A DNA stretch of 64,000 nucleotides from Actinoplanes ianthinogenes (GTDB lineage Bacteria; Actinomycetota; Actinomycetes; Mycobacteriales; Micromonosporaceae), in contig NZ_AP023356.1 of assembly GCF_018324205.1 (NCBI RefSeq), forward strand, positions 4,171,501-4,235,500. Reading direction: 5' to 3'. Each line of letters begins with the position of its first letter. Position 1 is the stretch's first letter. This document shows, piece by piece, positions 24,216 to 32,313 of the stretch. A model generated the notes under the pieces. It saw only the letters and a list, made by a program, of their open reading frames with translations, did no database searches and was not told the DNA's origin. The translations under genes and the position numbers were made by a program.

Positions 24216-24998
24216 GTGACCGAACCGATGCCGCTTCCGCCCGCGATGATGCAGAGGGCCCGGGATTTCACCGGTCCGGCCGCGCCGGCCCGCCCGGCCG
24301 CCACGGTGGTCCTGCTGAGGCCGTCCGGCGACGCCTTCCAGGTGTACGTGTTGCGCCGGCGGACCTCGATGGCGTTCGGCGGTGTCTACGCGTTCCCGGG
24401 CGGCGCGGTCGACCCGTCCGATCGGCCGGAGACGCTGCGCGACGACTGGGCCGAGCGCCTCGGCGTGCCGCAGGAGCAGGCCCGCGCCGTGGTCGGCGCG
24501 GCAGCCAGGGAGCTGTTCGAGGAGGCCGGGGTGGTGCTGGCCGGCCCGGCCGCGGAGCCGGACCGCACGGTGGCCGGCACCGAGGACCCGGCCTGGGAGT
24601 CGGACCGGGCCGCGGTGCTGCGCCGCGAGCTGACCATGGCCGAGCTGCTGGAGCGCCGGGGGCTGCGGCTGCGCGACGACCTGCTGCTGCCGTGGGCCCG
24701 GTGGATCACCCCGGAGTTCGAGCCGAAACGGTTCGACACCTGGTTCTTCGTGGCGCTGCTGCCGGAGTCGCAGGACGCCCGGGACGTCTCCGGCGAGGCC
24801 GACCGGACTGCCTGGATCGACCCGCGGGACGCGGCCGGCCTGCCGATGCTGCCGCCCACCCGGCACACCCTCAACCAGATCGCGGCGGGCGGCTCGATCC
24901 CCGGGGTGGTGGACGCCTCCGCGCACCGCGACGCCGCCAACCCGGTGATGCCGAGGATCGACGTCGCCGCGGACGGAACGGCCACGCTGACGCTGTGA
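24216..24998 (+). CDS. Nudix hydrolase, NUDT19-like
   Basis: A 260-residue Nudix protein of the longer NUDT19/coenzyme-A-type group. FGGVYAFPGGAVDPSD begins the domain, with an expanded insertion before RELFEEAGVVL, so the Nudix box is split by extra residues as in that group. WARWITPEFEPKRFDTWFFV is another conserved segment. Likely substrates are CoA esters or related diphosphates, but this is inference. GTG at 24216 follows CACGAT (24204-24209) by 6 nt, a probable leaderless start. Ends at a shared bidirectional terminator with pstB. Confidence 0.86.
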   Translation: MTEPMPLPPAMMQRARDFTGPAAPARPAATVVLLRPSGDAFQVYVLRRRTSMAFGGVYAFPGGAVDPSDRPETLRDDWAERLGVPQEQARAVVGAAARELFEEAGVVLAGPAAEPDRTVAGTEDPAWESDRAAVLRRELTMAELLERRGLRLRDDLLLPWARWITPEFEPKRFDTWFFVALLPESQDARDVSGEADRTAWIDPRDAAGLPMLPPTRHTLNQIAAGGSIPGVVDASAHRDAANPVMPRIDVAADGTATLTL

Positions 24999-25005
24999 AG
25001 AACAA

Positions 25006-25040
25006 AGAGCGCCGATTCGCGTACGCGAAACCGGCGCTCT
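25006..25040. terminator. Bidirectional terminator between Nudix gene and pstB
   Basis: AGAGCGCCG (25006-25014) pairs with CGGCGCTCT (25032-25040), and inside it TTCGCG pairs with CGCGAA, giving a long nearly continuous hairpin. It lies between convergent genes with A-rich sequence before and after, suiting termination in both directions. Confidence 0.8.
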
Positions 25041-25053
25041 CGAAAAGCGGACC

Positions 25054-25830
25054 TCAGCCGAAGCGGCCGGTGATGTAGTCCTCGGTCTTCTTCTGCGACG
25101 GGTTGCTGAAGATCTTCTGCGTGTCGGCGTACTCGATCAGTCGGCCGGGCTCGCCGGTCTTGTCGATCGAGAAGAAGCCGGTCTTGTCGCTGACCCGGGC
25201 GGCCTGCTGCATGTTGTGCGTGACGATGATGATCGTGAAGCGGTCCTTCAGCTTGAACATCAGGTCCTCGATCGCCAGCGTCGAGATCGGGTCGAGCGCG
25301 GAACACGGCTCGTCCATCAGCACGACCTGCGGCTCGACCGCGATGGTGCGGGCGATGCAGAGGCGCTGCTGCTGACCGCCGGAGAGGCCGGCGCCCGGGC
25401 GGTCCAGGCGGTCCTTGACCTCGTCCCAGAGGTTCGCCGAGCGCAGCGACTGCTCGGCGGCGTTGTCCAGGATCGACTTCTTCTTCACGCCGTTGAGGCG
25501 GAGCCCGGCGACCGCGTTCTCGTAGATCGACATGGTCGGGAACGGGTTGGGCCGCTGGAAGACCATGCCGATCATGCGGCGCACGGCCGTGATGTCCACG
25601 TCCTGGTCGTAGATGTTCTGGTCGTCGATGGTGAGGCGGCCCTCGATCCGGGCGTTCGGCAGGACCTCGTGCATGCGGTTGATCGACCGGAGGAAGGTCG
25701 ACTTGCCGCAGCCGGACGGGCCGATCAGGGCGGTGATGGTCTTCGGCTCGACGACCATCGAGACGTTGTCGATCGCCTTGAAGGAACCGTAGTAGGAGGA
25801 GACGTTGCTCGCCTCGATGCGCTTGGCCAT
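25054..25830 (-). CDS. pstB: Phosphate ABC transporter ATP-binding protein PstB
   Basis: A 258-residue ABC ATPase energising high-affinity phosphate import. Walker A is GPSGCGKS, the signature is LSGGQQQRLCIART, and Walker B is VVLMDEPCSALDP. FQRPNPFPTMSIYENV-like sequence (FQRPNPFPTMSIYENAVAG) is typical of PstB. It is the last gene of pstSCAB, 16 bp after pstA, with AGAGG before the ATG. Expression should follow the PHO box upstream of pstS. The mycobacterial counterpart Rv0820 is likewise next to mshD and glnR. Confidence 0.96.
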   Translation of the reverse strand: MAKRIEASNVSSYYGSFKAIDNVSMVVEPKTITALIGPSGCGKSTFLRSINRMHEVLPNARIEGRLTIDDQNIYDQDVDITAVRRMIGMVFQRPNPFPTMSIYENAVAGLRLNGVKKKSILDNAAEQSLRSANLWDEVKDRLDRPGAGLSGGQQQRLCIARTIAVEPQVVLMDEPCSALDPISTLAIEDLMFKLKDRFTIIIVTHNMQQAARVSDKTGFFSIDKTGEPGRLIEYADTQKIFSNPSQKKTEDYITGRFG

Positions 25831-25846
25831 GGTGGGGGAACCTCTT

Positions 25847-26932
25847 TTACCGGGTCAGTTTGTTGCGGCGGGCGAGCAGCTTGGCGCCGATGGTGAAGAT
25901 CAGCACGAGCGCGACCAGCGTCAGCGCGGCGGTCCAGGCGCGGGCCGGCGCGTATTTCGAGGCGTCGCCGGCCTGCTGGAACACGTAGAGCGCCAGCGAG
26001 GACTGACCGCCGGCGAACGGGTCGAAGTTGATCCGGGCGAGACCACCCGCGACCAGCAGCACCGGGGCCGTCTCGCCGGCCGCGCGGGCGATGGCGAGCA
26101 TGACGCCGGTGACGATGCCCGGGGCGGCGGTCGGGAGGACGACCTTGAGGATCGTCTTCCACTGGGGGACGCCGAGCGCGTACGCGCCCTCCCGCAGCGG
26201 ACCGGGCACCAGGCGCAGCATCTCCTCGGTGGAGCGCACGATGGTCGGCAGCATCAGCACGGTCAGCGCCAGCGCGGCCGCGAAGCCGGAGTACTCCGGG
26301 TTCCCGTCGTTGAACCACGGGCTGACGATCAGCACCCAGAACGACAGGATGAACAGGCCGGCCACGATCGACGGGATACCGGTCATCACGTCCACGAAGA
26401 AGCGGACCGTGCCGGCGAACCGGCCCTTGCCGTACTCGACCAGGTAGATCGCGCCGAGCACGCCGAGCGGCACGGCGAACAGGGTGGCGATGCCGACCTG
26501 CTCCAGGGTGCCGATGATGGCGTGGTACGCGCCACCGTTCGCGTCGCGGGCGCCGATGTTCGCCATCGAGCTGCCGAAGAAGTCGCCGTCGAGCCGCTCC
26601 AGGCCCTTGGAGACCAGTGTCCAGACCACCGAGGCGAGCGGCAGGACCGCCAGCACGCAGGCGGTGTAGATCATGGCCTGCCACATCCGGTTGCGGGCGG
26701 CCCGCTTGCCCTCCACCCGGGCGGCGAAGATGTTCAGGCCGACCAGGTAGAGCACGCCGGCCAGGACGACGACCAGCACCCAGTTGCCGATGCCGGTGCC
26801 GAGCACCACGGCGGCCGCCAGCACCAGCGCGCCGGCGGCGACGCCGAGGTTGGCCGCGAGCGGGAAGGTACGGCTGCGGATGTTGTCCGGCGTCATCACG
26901 ACGTCCGGCATCTCACGATCCAGAAGGCTCAT
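25847..26932 (-). CDS. pstA: Phosphate ABC transporter permease PstA
   Basis: A 361-residue permease. About 100 N-terminal residues with extra hydrophobic segments precede the classical six-helix PstA core. GIPSIVAGLFILSFWVL and the EAA-loop-like REGAYALGVPQWKTILKVVL are characteristic, as is AIARAAGETAPVLLVAG. The ATG at 26932 overlaps the pstC stop by 4 bp (ATGA), showing coupling. Acts in the cytoplasmic membrane with PstC and PstB. The long N-terminus is usual in actinobacterial PstA. Confidence 0.95.
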   Translation of the reverse strand: MSLLDREMPDVVMTPDNIRSRTFPLAANLGVAAGALVLAAAVVLGTGIGNWVLVVVLAGVLYLVGLNIFAARVEGKRAARNRMWQAMIYTACVLAVLPLASVVWTLVSKGLERLDGDFFGSSMANIGARDANGGAYHAIIGTLEQVGIATLFAVPLGVLGAIYLVEYGKGRFAGTVRFFVDVMTGIPSIVAGLFILSFWVLIVSPWFNDGNPEYSGFAAALALTVLMLPTIVRSTEEMLRLVPGPLREGAYALGVPQWKTILKVVLPTAAPGIVTGVMLAIARAAGETAPVLLVAGGLARINFDPFAGGQSSLALYVFQQAGDASKYAPARAWTAALTLVALVLIFTIGAKLLARRNKLTR

Positions 26933-27999
26933 GCGGCACTGTCCCGGAACTCGCGACGGCGGTAGATGATCGCCCGCGCCGTCATGTTGACCACCAGAGT
27001 GATGGCGAACAGGACCAGACCCGAGGCGATCAGGGCGCCCCGGCCGATGTCGTTCGCCTCGCCGAAGGAGTTGGCGATGTTCGCGGCGATCGAGTTGCCG
27101 CCGGTCTGGATCAGGTTGAACGAGATCTCCCAGGTGATGCCGAGGGTCAGCGCCAGCGCGATGGTCTCGCCGAGTGCGCGGCCCAGGCCGAGCATCACGG
27201 CGGCGATCACGCCGGGCTTGCCGTACGGCAGCACGGCGGTGCGGATCATCTCCCACTTGGTCGCGCCGAGCGCCAGCGCGGCCTCCTCGTTCATCGCCGG
27301 GGTCTGCTGGAAGACCTCCCGGGACAGCGAGGTGACGATCGGCAGCACCATGATCGCCAGCACCAGGCCACCGAGCATGATCGACTGGCCGAACGGGCCC
27401 TCGCCGCCGAAGATCGGCAGCCAGCCGAAGTAGTGGTTCAGCCAGACCGAGAACTCCCGGACCGGCTCCTGGAACACGTCGCGGCCCCAGAGGCCGAAGA
27501 CCACACTGGGCACGGCGGCGAGCAGGTCGATCGCGAAACCGAGCGGCGTGGCCAGCCGGCGCGGGGCGTAGTGCGACAGGAACAGCGCGATGCCCAGCGC
27601 GATCGGCACCGCGACGATCAGCGCGATGACCGACGACAGCAGGGTGCCGAAGGCCAGGACGGCGATGCCGAAGGCCGGGTTCTCGGCGTTCGGGCTCCAC
27701 CGGTTGTAGGTGAGGAAGTTCTCCTTGTCGGCGCTGAGCGCCGGGATCGCCTTCGAGACCAGGAAGACGGCGATCGCGACGATGATGACCAGCACCATCG
27801 CGCCCGCGGCCGTGGAGAGGCCGCGGAAGCCGGTCTCCATCGAGAACCGGGACTTCTTCGGCAGGGCACCGCCACCGCCGAACGGGGGCTCTTCGTAACT
27901 GCTCGGGGACACGCCGGAGCCGGCGCCCCGGGCGTGACGAGGAGTCACACCCAGGTCGCCGGCGGTGGCGTTCACCGAGCGGGAGGGATAGTCACCCAT
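26929..27999 (-). CDS. pstC: Phosphate ABC transporter permease PstC
   Basis: A 356-residue permease with a roughly 55-residue hydrophilic N-terminus rich in Gly and Ser before the first transmembrane helix (about residues 63-85). ALGATKWEMIRTAVLPYG is the coupling EAA loop and MLGLGRALGETIALALTLG the conserved transmembrane motif. Lies 42 bp after pstS and overlaps pstA. Forms the membrane channel of the PstSCAB importer with PstA. Confidence 0.95.
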   Translation of the reverse strand: MGDYPSRSVNATAGDLGVTPRHARGAGSGVSPSSYEEPPFGGGGALPKKSRFSMETGFRGLSTAAGAMVLVIIVAIAVFLVSKAIPALSADKENFLTYNRWSPNAENPAFGIAVLAFGTLLSSVIALIVAVPIALGIALFLSHYAPRRLATPLGFAIDLLAAVPSVVFGLWGRDVFQEPVREFSVWLNHYFGWLPIFGGEGPFGQSIMLGGLVLAIMVLPIVTSLSREVFQQTPAMNEEAALALGATKWEMIRTAVLPYGKPGVIAAVMLGLGRALGETIALALTLGITWEISFNLIQTGGNSIAANIANSFGEANDIGRGALIASGLVLFAITLVVNMTARAIIYRRREFRDSAA

Positions 28000-28041
28000 C
28001 TACGCGCTCGCTGTCGTCTCGGAGGGATTTACGAACCGGGG

Positions 28042-29142
28042 TCAGGAAAGCTTGCCGACCGAGGCCGCGACCTTGGCGCGAACCGTCTCGGGCAGCGGCG
28101 CGTAGCCCAGGTCCGCGAGCTTCTTCTGGCCCTCGGCGGAGGAGGTGTACTTCAGGAAGCCCTGAACCGCCTTGCCCTTGGCAGCGTCCGCGTACTTGGT
28201 GCAGACGATCTCGTAGGTCGCCAGGACGATCGGGTAGGCGCCGGCCGTCTTGGTGCTGTAGTCGATGTCCAGCTTCAGGTCGTCGCCGGTGCCCTTGACC
28301 GTCGCGCCCTCGATCGTCTTGCCGGCCGCCTCGGGGGTCAGCTCGGTGTACTCACCGGCGCCGTTCTTGATCTTGGCCTTCTGCAGGTCGCTGTTCTCCG
28401 CGAAGGACAGCTCGACGTAGGAGATGGTGTTCGGGGTGCCCTTGACCTTGGAGGCGATGCCGTCCGAGCCCTTGGCGCCGGTGCCGCCCGGGGCCGCCCA
28501 CGCCTTGGCGTGGTCGAAGGTCCAGACCGCCTCGGCGGTCTTGCTGAGGTACTTGGTGAAGTTGTCGGTGGTGCCGGACTCGTCCGAGCGGTGCACCGAC
28601 TCGATGGTGGCCGACGGGAGCTTGGCGTCCGCGTTCTCCGCCTTGATCGCCGCGTCGTCCCACTTGGTGATCTTGCCGGAGAAGATCTTCGCGATGGTGG
28701 CGGACGACAGCTGGAGGCCGTCGACGCCCTGCACGTTGTAGACCACGGCGATCGGGCCGGTGACCATCGGGAGGTTGAGCGCCGGCGAGCCGCACTTGGT
28801 GTCGGCCTGGGGCTGCTCGTCGTCCTTCAGGGCCGAGTCGGAGCCGGCGAAGTCGGCCAGGCCCGAGATGAAGGCCTTGACGCCGGCGCCGGAACCGGTG
28901 CCCTGGTAGTCGATCTTGGCGTCGGAACAGGCCGCGGTGTACGCCTTGATCCACTCGTCCATGGCGTTCTTCTGAGCGCTCGAGCCCTGAGCCGCCAGGG
29001 TGCCACCGGCACAGGTGCCCGCGGACGGCGCCGCGGCGCCGGTGTCCGAGCCCTTGTCGGCGTTGTCCGAGCCGCACGCGGTGAGCGCGATGGTCGCAGT
29101 CAAAGCAATGCCGGCAACAAGACCGGACCGCTGGAACTTCAC
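28042..29142 (-). CDS. pstS: Phosphate-binding lipoprotein PstS
   Basis: A 366-residue substrate-binding lipoprotein. The signal peptide ends in the lipobox ALTACGS, so Cys at about residue 23 is lipidated and the protein sits on the outer face of the membrane. GTLAAQGSSAQKNAMDEWIK and the YQGTGSGAGVKAFI phosphate-loop motif are diagnostic, as is SVHRSDESGTTDNFTKYL. GTG at 29142 has an AGGGG upstream. First gene of pstSCAB, preceded by a two-repeat PHO box. Confidence 0.95.
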   Translation of the reverse strand: MKFQRSGLVAGIALTATIALTACGSDNADKGSDTGAAAPSAGTCAGGTLAAQGSSAQKNAMDEWIKAYTAACSDAKIDYQGTGSGAGVKAFISGLADFAGSDSALKDDEQPQADTKCGSPALNLPMVTGPIAVVYNVQGVDGLQLSSATIAKIFSGKITKWDDAAIKAENADAKLPSATIESVHRSDESGTTDNFTKYLSKTAEAVWTFDHAKAWAAPGGTGAKGSDGIASKVKGTPNTISYVELSFAENSDLQKAKIKNGAGEYTELTPEAAGKTIEGATVKGTGDDLKLDIDYSTKTAGAYPIVLATYEIVCTKYADAAKGKAVQGFLKYTSSAEGQKKLADLGYAPLPETVRAKVAASVGKLS

Positions 29143-29169
29143 GGTTGTCGTCCCCTTCGGGTTCAGTGC

Positions 29170-29188
29170 AGCCGGTCGCTCACCGGCT
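29170..29188. promoter_or_regulatory. Inverted repeat in the pstS leader
   Basis: AGCCGGT (29170-29176) and ACCGGCT (29182-29188) form a perfect 7-bp inverted repeat around a 5-bp spacer, 28 to 46 bp upstream of the pstS start codon. It may be an mRNA hairpin or a protein site. Confidence 0.4.
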
Positions 29189-29229
29189 CGAAGGGAAAAC
29201 TAAGAGTGCCAAGTGACCTGCGAACCGGT

Positions 29230-29251
29230 CGCAAATGAACTGGGAGTGAAC
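29230..29251 (-). promoter_or_regulatory. PHO box upstream of pstS
   Basis: Reading on the minus strand toward pstS, GTTCACTCCCA (29251-29241) is directly followed by GTTCATTTGCG (29240-29230): two 11-bp direct repeats with the GTTCA core of the actinobacterial PhoP site. A weaker third repeat (GGTTCGCAG) follows. The position, about 90 bp before the start codon, suits PhoP activation under phosphate limitation. Confidence 0.8.
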
Positions 29252-29423
29252 ACGTTTGGCCCCCGAGGTGGCCGAGCACTGATTGCTAGTTGTCCGTTAA
29301 GTGAACCGCGCTCCTGCCATCCGAAATGTCGGATAAGGGCGCCTGCTCGTGACCTCAGCGAGATATCGGCTTGTCCTGGGCGTTACCAAGAGCGTGTGCG
29401 CCGCCGCACAAAAGAACCGCCGG

Positions 29424-30257
29424 TTACCGGCTGTAGTTGATATCCGCCTTGTAGATCTCGAACCCGAGCCGCCGGTACAGCGCCACGGCGGCGGCATTCG
29501 ACTCGTCCACGTAGAGACCGGCCACGGTCAGGCCGGCGGCGGCCAGGTGCCGCAGGCCGGCCACGCTCAGCGCCGCGCCCAGCCCACGCCGGTGCCCGGA
29601 CGGGTCCACCCCGAGCACGTAGATCTCGCCGAGCGCCGGGTCCGCCCCGGCCGCCGGGTGCACCTTGGTCCAGTGGAAGCCGAGCAGGGTGTCCGCGATG
29701 TCCACGGCGAGCAGGAAGCCGGCCGGGTCGAACCACGGCTCCGCCTCACGCAGCCGCAGATCCTCGATCGTCCAGCGGCCCTGCTCCGGGTGCTCGGCGA
29801 AGGCTTTCGCGTTCACCTCGAGCCAGGCCGGCTCGTCGGAGCCGGGGCGGAAGCCGCGGACGGTCACGCCGTCCGGCAGCGGGATGTCCGGCAGCGGCTC
29901 CAGCAGCGAGCGGCGCATCTGCCAGAGAACCCTCGATCGGGTGAATCCGTGGCGCTCGGCGAAGGCCCGGGCCGCGGGATCGTCCCCGTGCGCCCAGATG
30001 CGCAGCGGCCCGTCGCCGGCGGCGGCGAGCAGCGCGGTGCCGTGACCGCGGCGGCGGTGCGCCGGGTGCACGACGAGTTCACCGGACCCGTCCTCGACGA
30101 ACAGGTAACCGGCCAGGCTGCCGTCCTCGGCGCGGGCCAGGAAATGCCGGCCCCCGCCGTTGCGGACGCGCAGCTCCACGTCCTCGGAAAGGGGGTAGTC
30201 CGCCGCGTCGGCCAGGGCCAGGACGGCATCGCTCTCGGCGGCGGACAGCCTTTCCAT
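29424..30257 (-). CDS. mshD: Mycothiol synthase MshD
   Basis: A 277-residue protein of two GNAT domains. The first spans about residues 1-130; the second, catalytic one has EIYVLGVDPSGHRRGLGAAL, the acetyl-CoA pyrophosphate loop. MshD acetylates Cys-GlcN-Ins with acetyl-CoA in the last step of mycothiol synthesis. Identification rests on the double-GNAT form, length, and order glnR-mshD-pst identical to Rv0818-0820. It starts 10 bp after glnR with no clear Shine-Dalgarno, so coupling to glnR translation is likely. It predicts a mycothiol-making host, agreeing with the DinB/MDMPI gene at 0.4 kb. Confidence 0.9.
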   Translation of the reverse strand: MERLSAAESDAVLALADAADYPLSEDVELRVRNGGGRHFLARAEDGSLAGYLFVEDGSGELVVHPAHRRRGHGTALLAAAGDGPLRIWAHGDDPAARAFAERHGFTRSRVLWQMRRSLLEPLPDIPLPDGVTVRGFRPGSDEPAWLEVNAKAFAEHPEQGRWTIEDLRLREAEPWFDPAGFLLAVDIADTLLGFHWTKVHPAAGADPALGEIYVLGVDPSGHRRGLGAALSVAGLRHLAAAGLTVAGLYVDESNAAAVALYRRLGFEIYKADINYSR

Positions 30258-30267
30258 CAGGTGAGCG

Positions 30268-30984
30268 TCAGACCGGGAGCGAGACCGGGTCGTTGTCCGG
30301 CAGCTGGCGGCCGGACGGCGGGACCACGAACTTGTAGCCCACCTGGCGCACGGTGCCGATCATCGACTCGTACTCCGAGCCCAGCTTGGCGCGCAGGCGC
30401 CGGACGTGCACGTCGACGGTGCGGGTGCCACCGAAGTAGTCGTAACCCCAGACCTCGCGGAGCAGCTGGTCCCGGGTGAAGACCCGGCCCGGGTGCTGGG
30501 CGAGGAACTTGAGGAGCTCGAACTCCTTGTACGTCAGGTCGAGCGGACGACCCTTGAGCTTCGCCGCGTAGGTGTCCGGGTCGATGTTGAGCTCGCCGGC
30601 TCGGATCGAGCCGCCGGCACCGGCGGTCGCGTTGTTCAGCCGGCCGACCGAGAGCCGCAGCCGGGCCTCGACCTCGGCCGGGCCCGCGCTGGCCAGGATC
30701 ACGTCGTCGACGCCCCAATCGGCGTTCAGCGCGATCAGGCCGGCCTCGGTGACCACCGCGATCAGCGGGACACCGATGCCGGTCGCGTGCAGCATGCGGC
30801 AGGTGGCACGCGCCTCGGAGAGCTCGGAACGGGCGTCGACCAGAACGGCGTCGGGGCTCGGCCCGGACACCAGGGTGCGCACGTCACGGGGTGCGGTCCG
30901 AACCGAGTGGGGCAGCAGGTCCAGGGCGGGCAGCACGGCGGAAGGCTCACCGGCACGTGCCGTCACCAACAGAAGGATCTCCAC
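30268..30984 (-). CDS. glnR: GlnR-type orphan response regulator
   Basis: A 238-residue OmpR-like winged-helix regulator with an atypical receiver. The receiver retains DAVLVDARSE but lacks the full acidic pocket, as in GlnR, which works without a partner kinase. The DNA-binding domain has LTYKEFELLKFLAQHPGRVF, LREVWGYDYFGGTRTVDVHV and GTVRQVGYKF. GlnR governs nitrogen assimilation genes in actinomycetes and cross-talks with PhoP. GTG at 30984 is chosen because GGAGG is 5 nt upstream; GTG at 30990 would overlap it. Operonic with mshD. Three inverted repeats lie in the upstream region. Confidence 0.87.
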   Translation of the reverse strand: MEILLLVTARAGEPSAVLPALDLLPHSVRTAPRDVRTLVSGPSPDAVLVDARSELSEARATCRMLHATGIGVPLIAVVTEAGLIALNADWGVDDVILASAGPAEVEARLRLSVGRLNNATAGAGGSIRAGELNIDPDTYAAKLKGRPLDLTYKEFELLKFLAQHPGRVFTRDQLLREVWGYDYFGGTRTVDVHVRRLRAKLGSEYESMIGTVRQVGYKFVVPPSGRQLPDNDPVSLPV

Positions 30985-31093
30985 ACTCACCTCCGTCCTC
31001 GCGGCACTCAGGCCGCTCGGGTGACCCGGTCTGCGCAGCTCATAGCTTCGCCACCGGAGAGACTGGGCCCGGCGTCACCGACGGGTGGGTTGC

Positions 31094-31192
31094 GGTTACC
31101 TTAACCGATCCATCGGTTGCCGCCATGGCTTCGTACGTGCAAGTGACGTACTAAACCCCTGCTCGGTGGGTTTGTAACGCGCCTTTTACAAA
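31094..31192. promoter_or_regulatory. Cluster of inverted repeats between glnR and a membrane-protein gene
   Basis: Within 100 bp are GGTTA-N3-TAACC (31094-31106), AACCGAT-N2-ATCGGTT (31103-31118), GTACGT-N7-ACGTAC (31133-31151) and TTTGTAA-N8-TTACAAA (31171-31192), all perfect. The last reaches the expected -35 region of the gene starting at 31230. They are probable operators for one or more regulators controlling the divergent pair; which ones is unknown. Confidence 0.6.
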
Positions 31193-31216
31193 GTTGGGCC
31201 CGAGGCGCCCTTCTGG

Positions 31217-31222
31217 CACGAT
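31217..31222 (+). promoter_or_regulatory. -10 element of membrane-protein gene
   Basis: CACGAT sits 7 nt upstream of GTG 31230, the same arrangement as at 24204 before the Nudix gene, and implies leaderless translation. Confidence 0.45.
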
Positions 31223-31229
31223 CGCAGGC

Positions 31230-32243
31230 GTGTTCCCCTCCATGCCGCAGGACGACCCCTGGGACGCCGACGCCTCCCGTGACGTCGCACGTCTGCACCC
31301 GGGCCGCCCCAAAGCCGGGATGTACGGCGCCGTGCCCGAGGACGAGCCCGAGGAGCGGCCCTCCTCCGTCGATCCGGACGCGGAGGACGAGGAGGAGTTC
31401 GAGGAGATCGAGGTCGTCCCGGTCCGCCCCAAGCTGTCGGTGGCGATCGGCGGCTTCGCGGCGCTGCTCGGCGCGGCGCTGATCACCGGGGCGCTGACCA
31501 CCGCGCCGGACAGTCGCGCGGCGTACGCGGTGATCCTGTTCGGCGTCCAGCTCCTCGGCCTGCTGGCCTGGACCATGGCGCTGAACCCGCCGGCCCGCGC
31601 GGCGACCGCCGCGATCAGCGGCGCCACCGGCCTGGTGGCCTGCTACCTCGCCGCCACCACCGCCGAGGCCGCGCTGCTGCCCCTGCTCTACGTGGCGGTG
31701 GCCGGTTTCGTGGTGGCGCTGGGCGGCCAGCTGATCCGGGCCGACGACCGGCACCGGGTCGGCGACTCGTGGCGGACCACGCTGCTGATCGTGCTGGGCG
31801 TGGTGGCCTACGCGATCCCGATCGTGCTCACCCGGCAGCCGGTCGGCTCGCAGGCGATCCTGGTCTGCTGCACCGGCGCCGGGCTGGCCCTGCTGATCTC
31901 CCGCCTGACCGACGCGGTGTTCCCGAAACCGCGGATCGCCGCGCAGGTCCCCCGCGGCGCGGCCGGCGTGGTGCTGGGCGCGATGATCGGCACCTTCGCC
32001 ACCGCGTGGCTGGGCAGCCTGCTGGTGTACCCGTTCACCCCGGCCAAGGGCGCGGTGGCCGGCCTGGTCGCGGCGGTCGCGGCGATCCTGGTCGACCTGG
32101 CGGTCAACTTCGGCGAGGCGGGCCGCCGGCTGGCCGGCGAGGCGCCGACGTTCTGGCTGGCCCGGCACATGACCGGCCCGCTGGGCGGGTTCGCGCTCAC
32201 CTTCGCGACGGCCTATCTACTGGTGCACCTCTACTTGACCTGA
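31230..32243 (+). CDS. Polytopic membrane protein with acidic N-terminal tail, unknown function
   Basis: A 337-residue protein not assigned to a family. Residues 1-70 are hydrophilic and strongly acidic (DPDAEDEEEFEEIEVV), followed by roughly nine hydrophobic helices from about residue 73 to the C-terminus, with short charged loops (RADDRHRVGD, NFGEAGRRLAGE). There is no recognisable transporter signature. GTG at 31230 is placed by the CACGAT box 7 nt upstream. It is divergent from glnR and 70 bp ahead of lmeA, possibly co-transcribed though lmeA seems to have its own promoter. Confidence 0.72.
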   Translation: MFPSMPQDDPWDADASRDVARLHPGRPKAGMYGAVPEDEPEERPSSVDPDAEDEEEFEEIEVVPVRPKLSVAIGGFAALLGAALITGALTTAPDSRAAYAVILFGVQLLGLLAWTMALNPPARAATAAISGATGLVACYLAATTAEAALLPLLYVAVAGFVVALGGQLIRADDRHRVGDSWRTTLLIVLGVVAYAIPIVLTRQPVGSQAILVCCTGAGLALLISRLTDAVFPKPRIAAQVPRGAAGVVLGAMIGTFATAWLGSLLVYPFTPAKGAVAGLVAAVAAILVDLAVNFGEAGRRLAGEAPTFWLARHMTGPLGGFALTFATAYLLVHLYLT

Positions 32244-32313
32244 ACCTCTCGTTTCCCGGGACCGTGGACGTGGGCATGTACGGTCCCCAACAGTCCACGA
32301 ACCGGGAGGGCCC

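Noticed and set aside
30268..31229. GlnR autoregulatory box
   Set aside because: No gTnAC-n6-GaAAC pair with correct spacing could be read in the upstream region.
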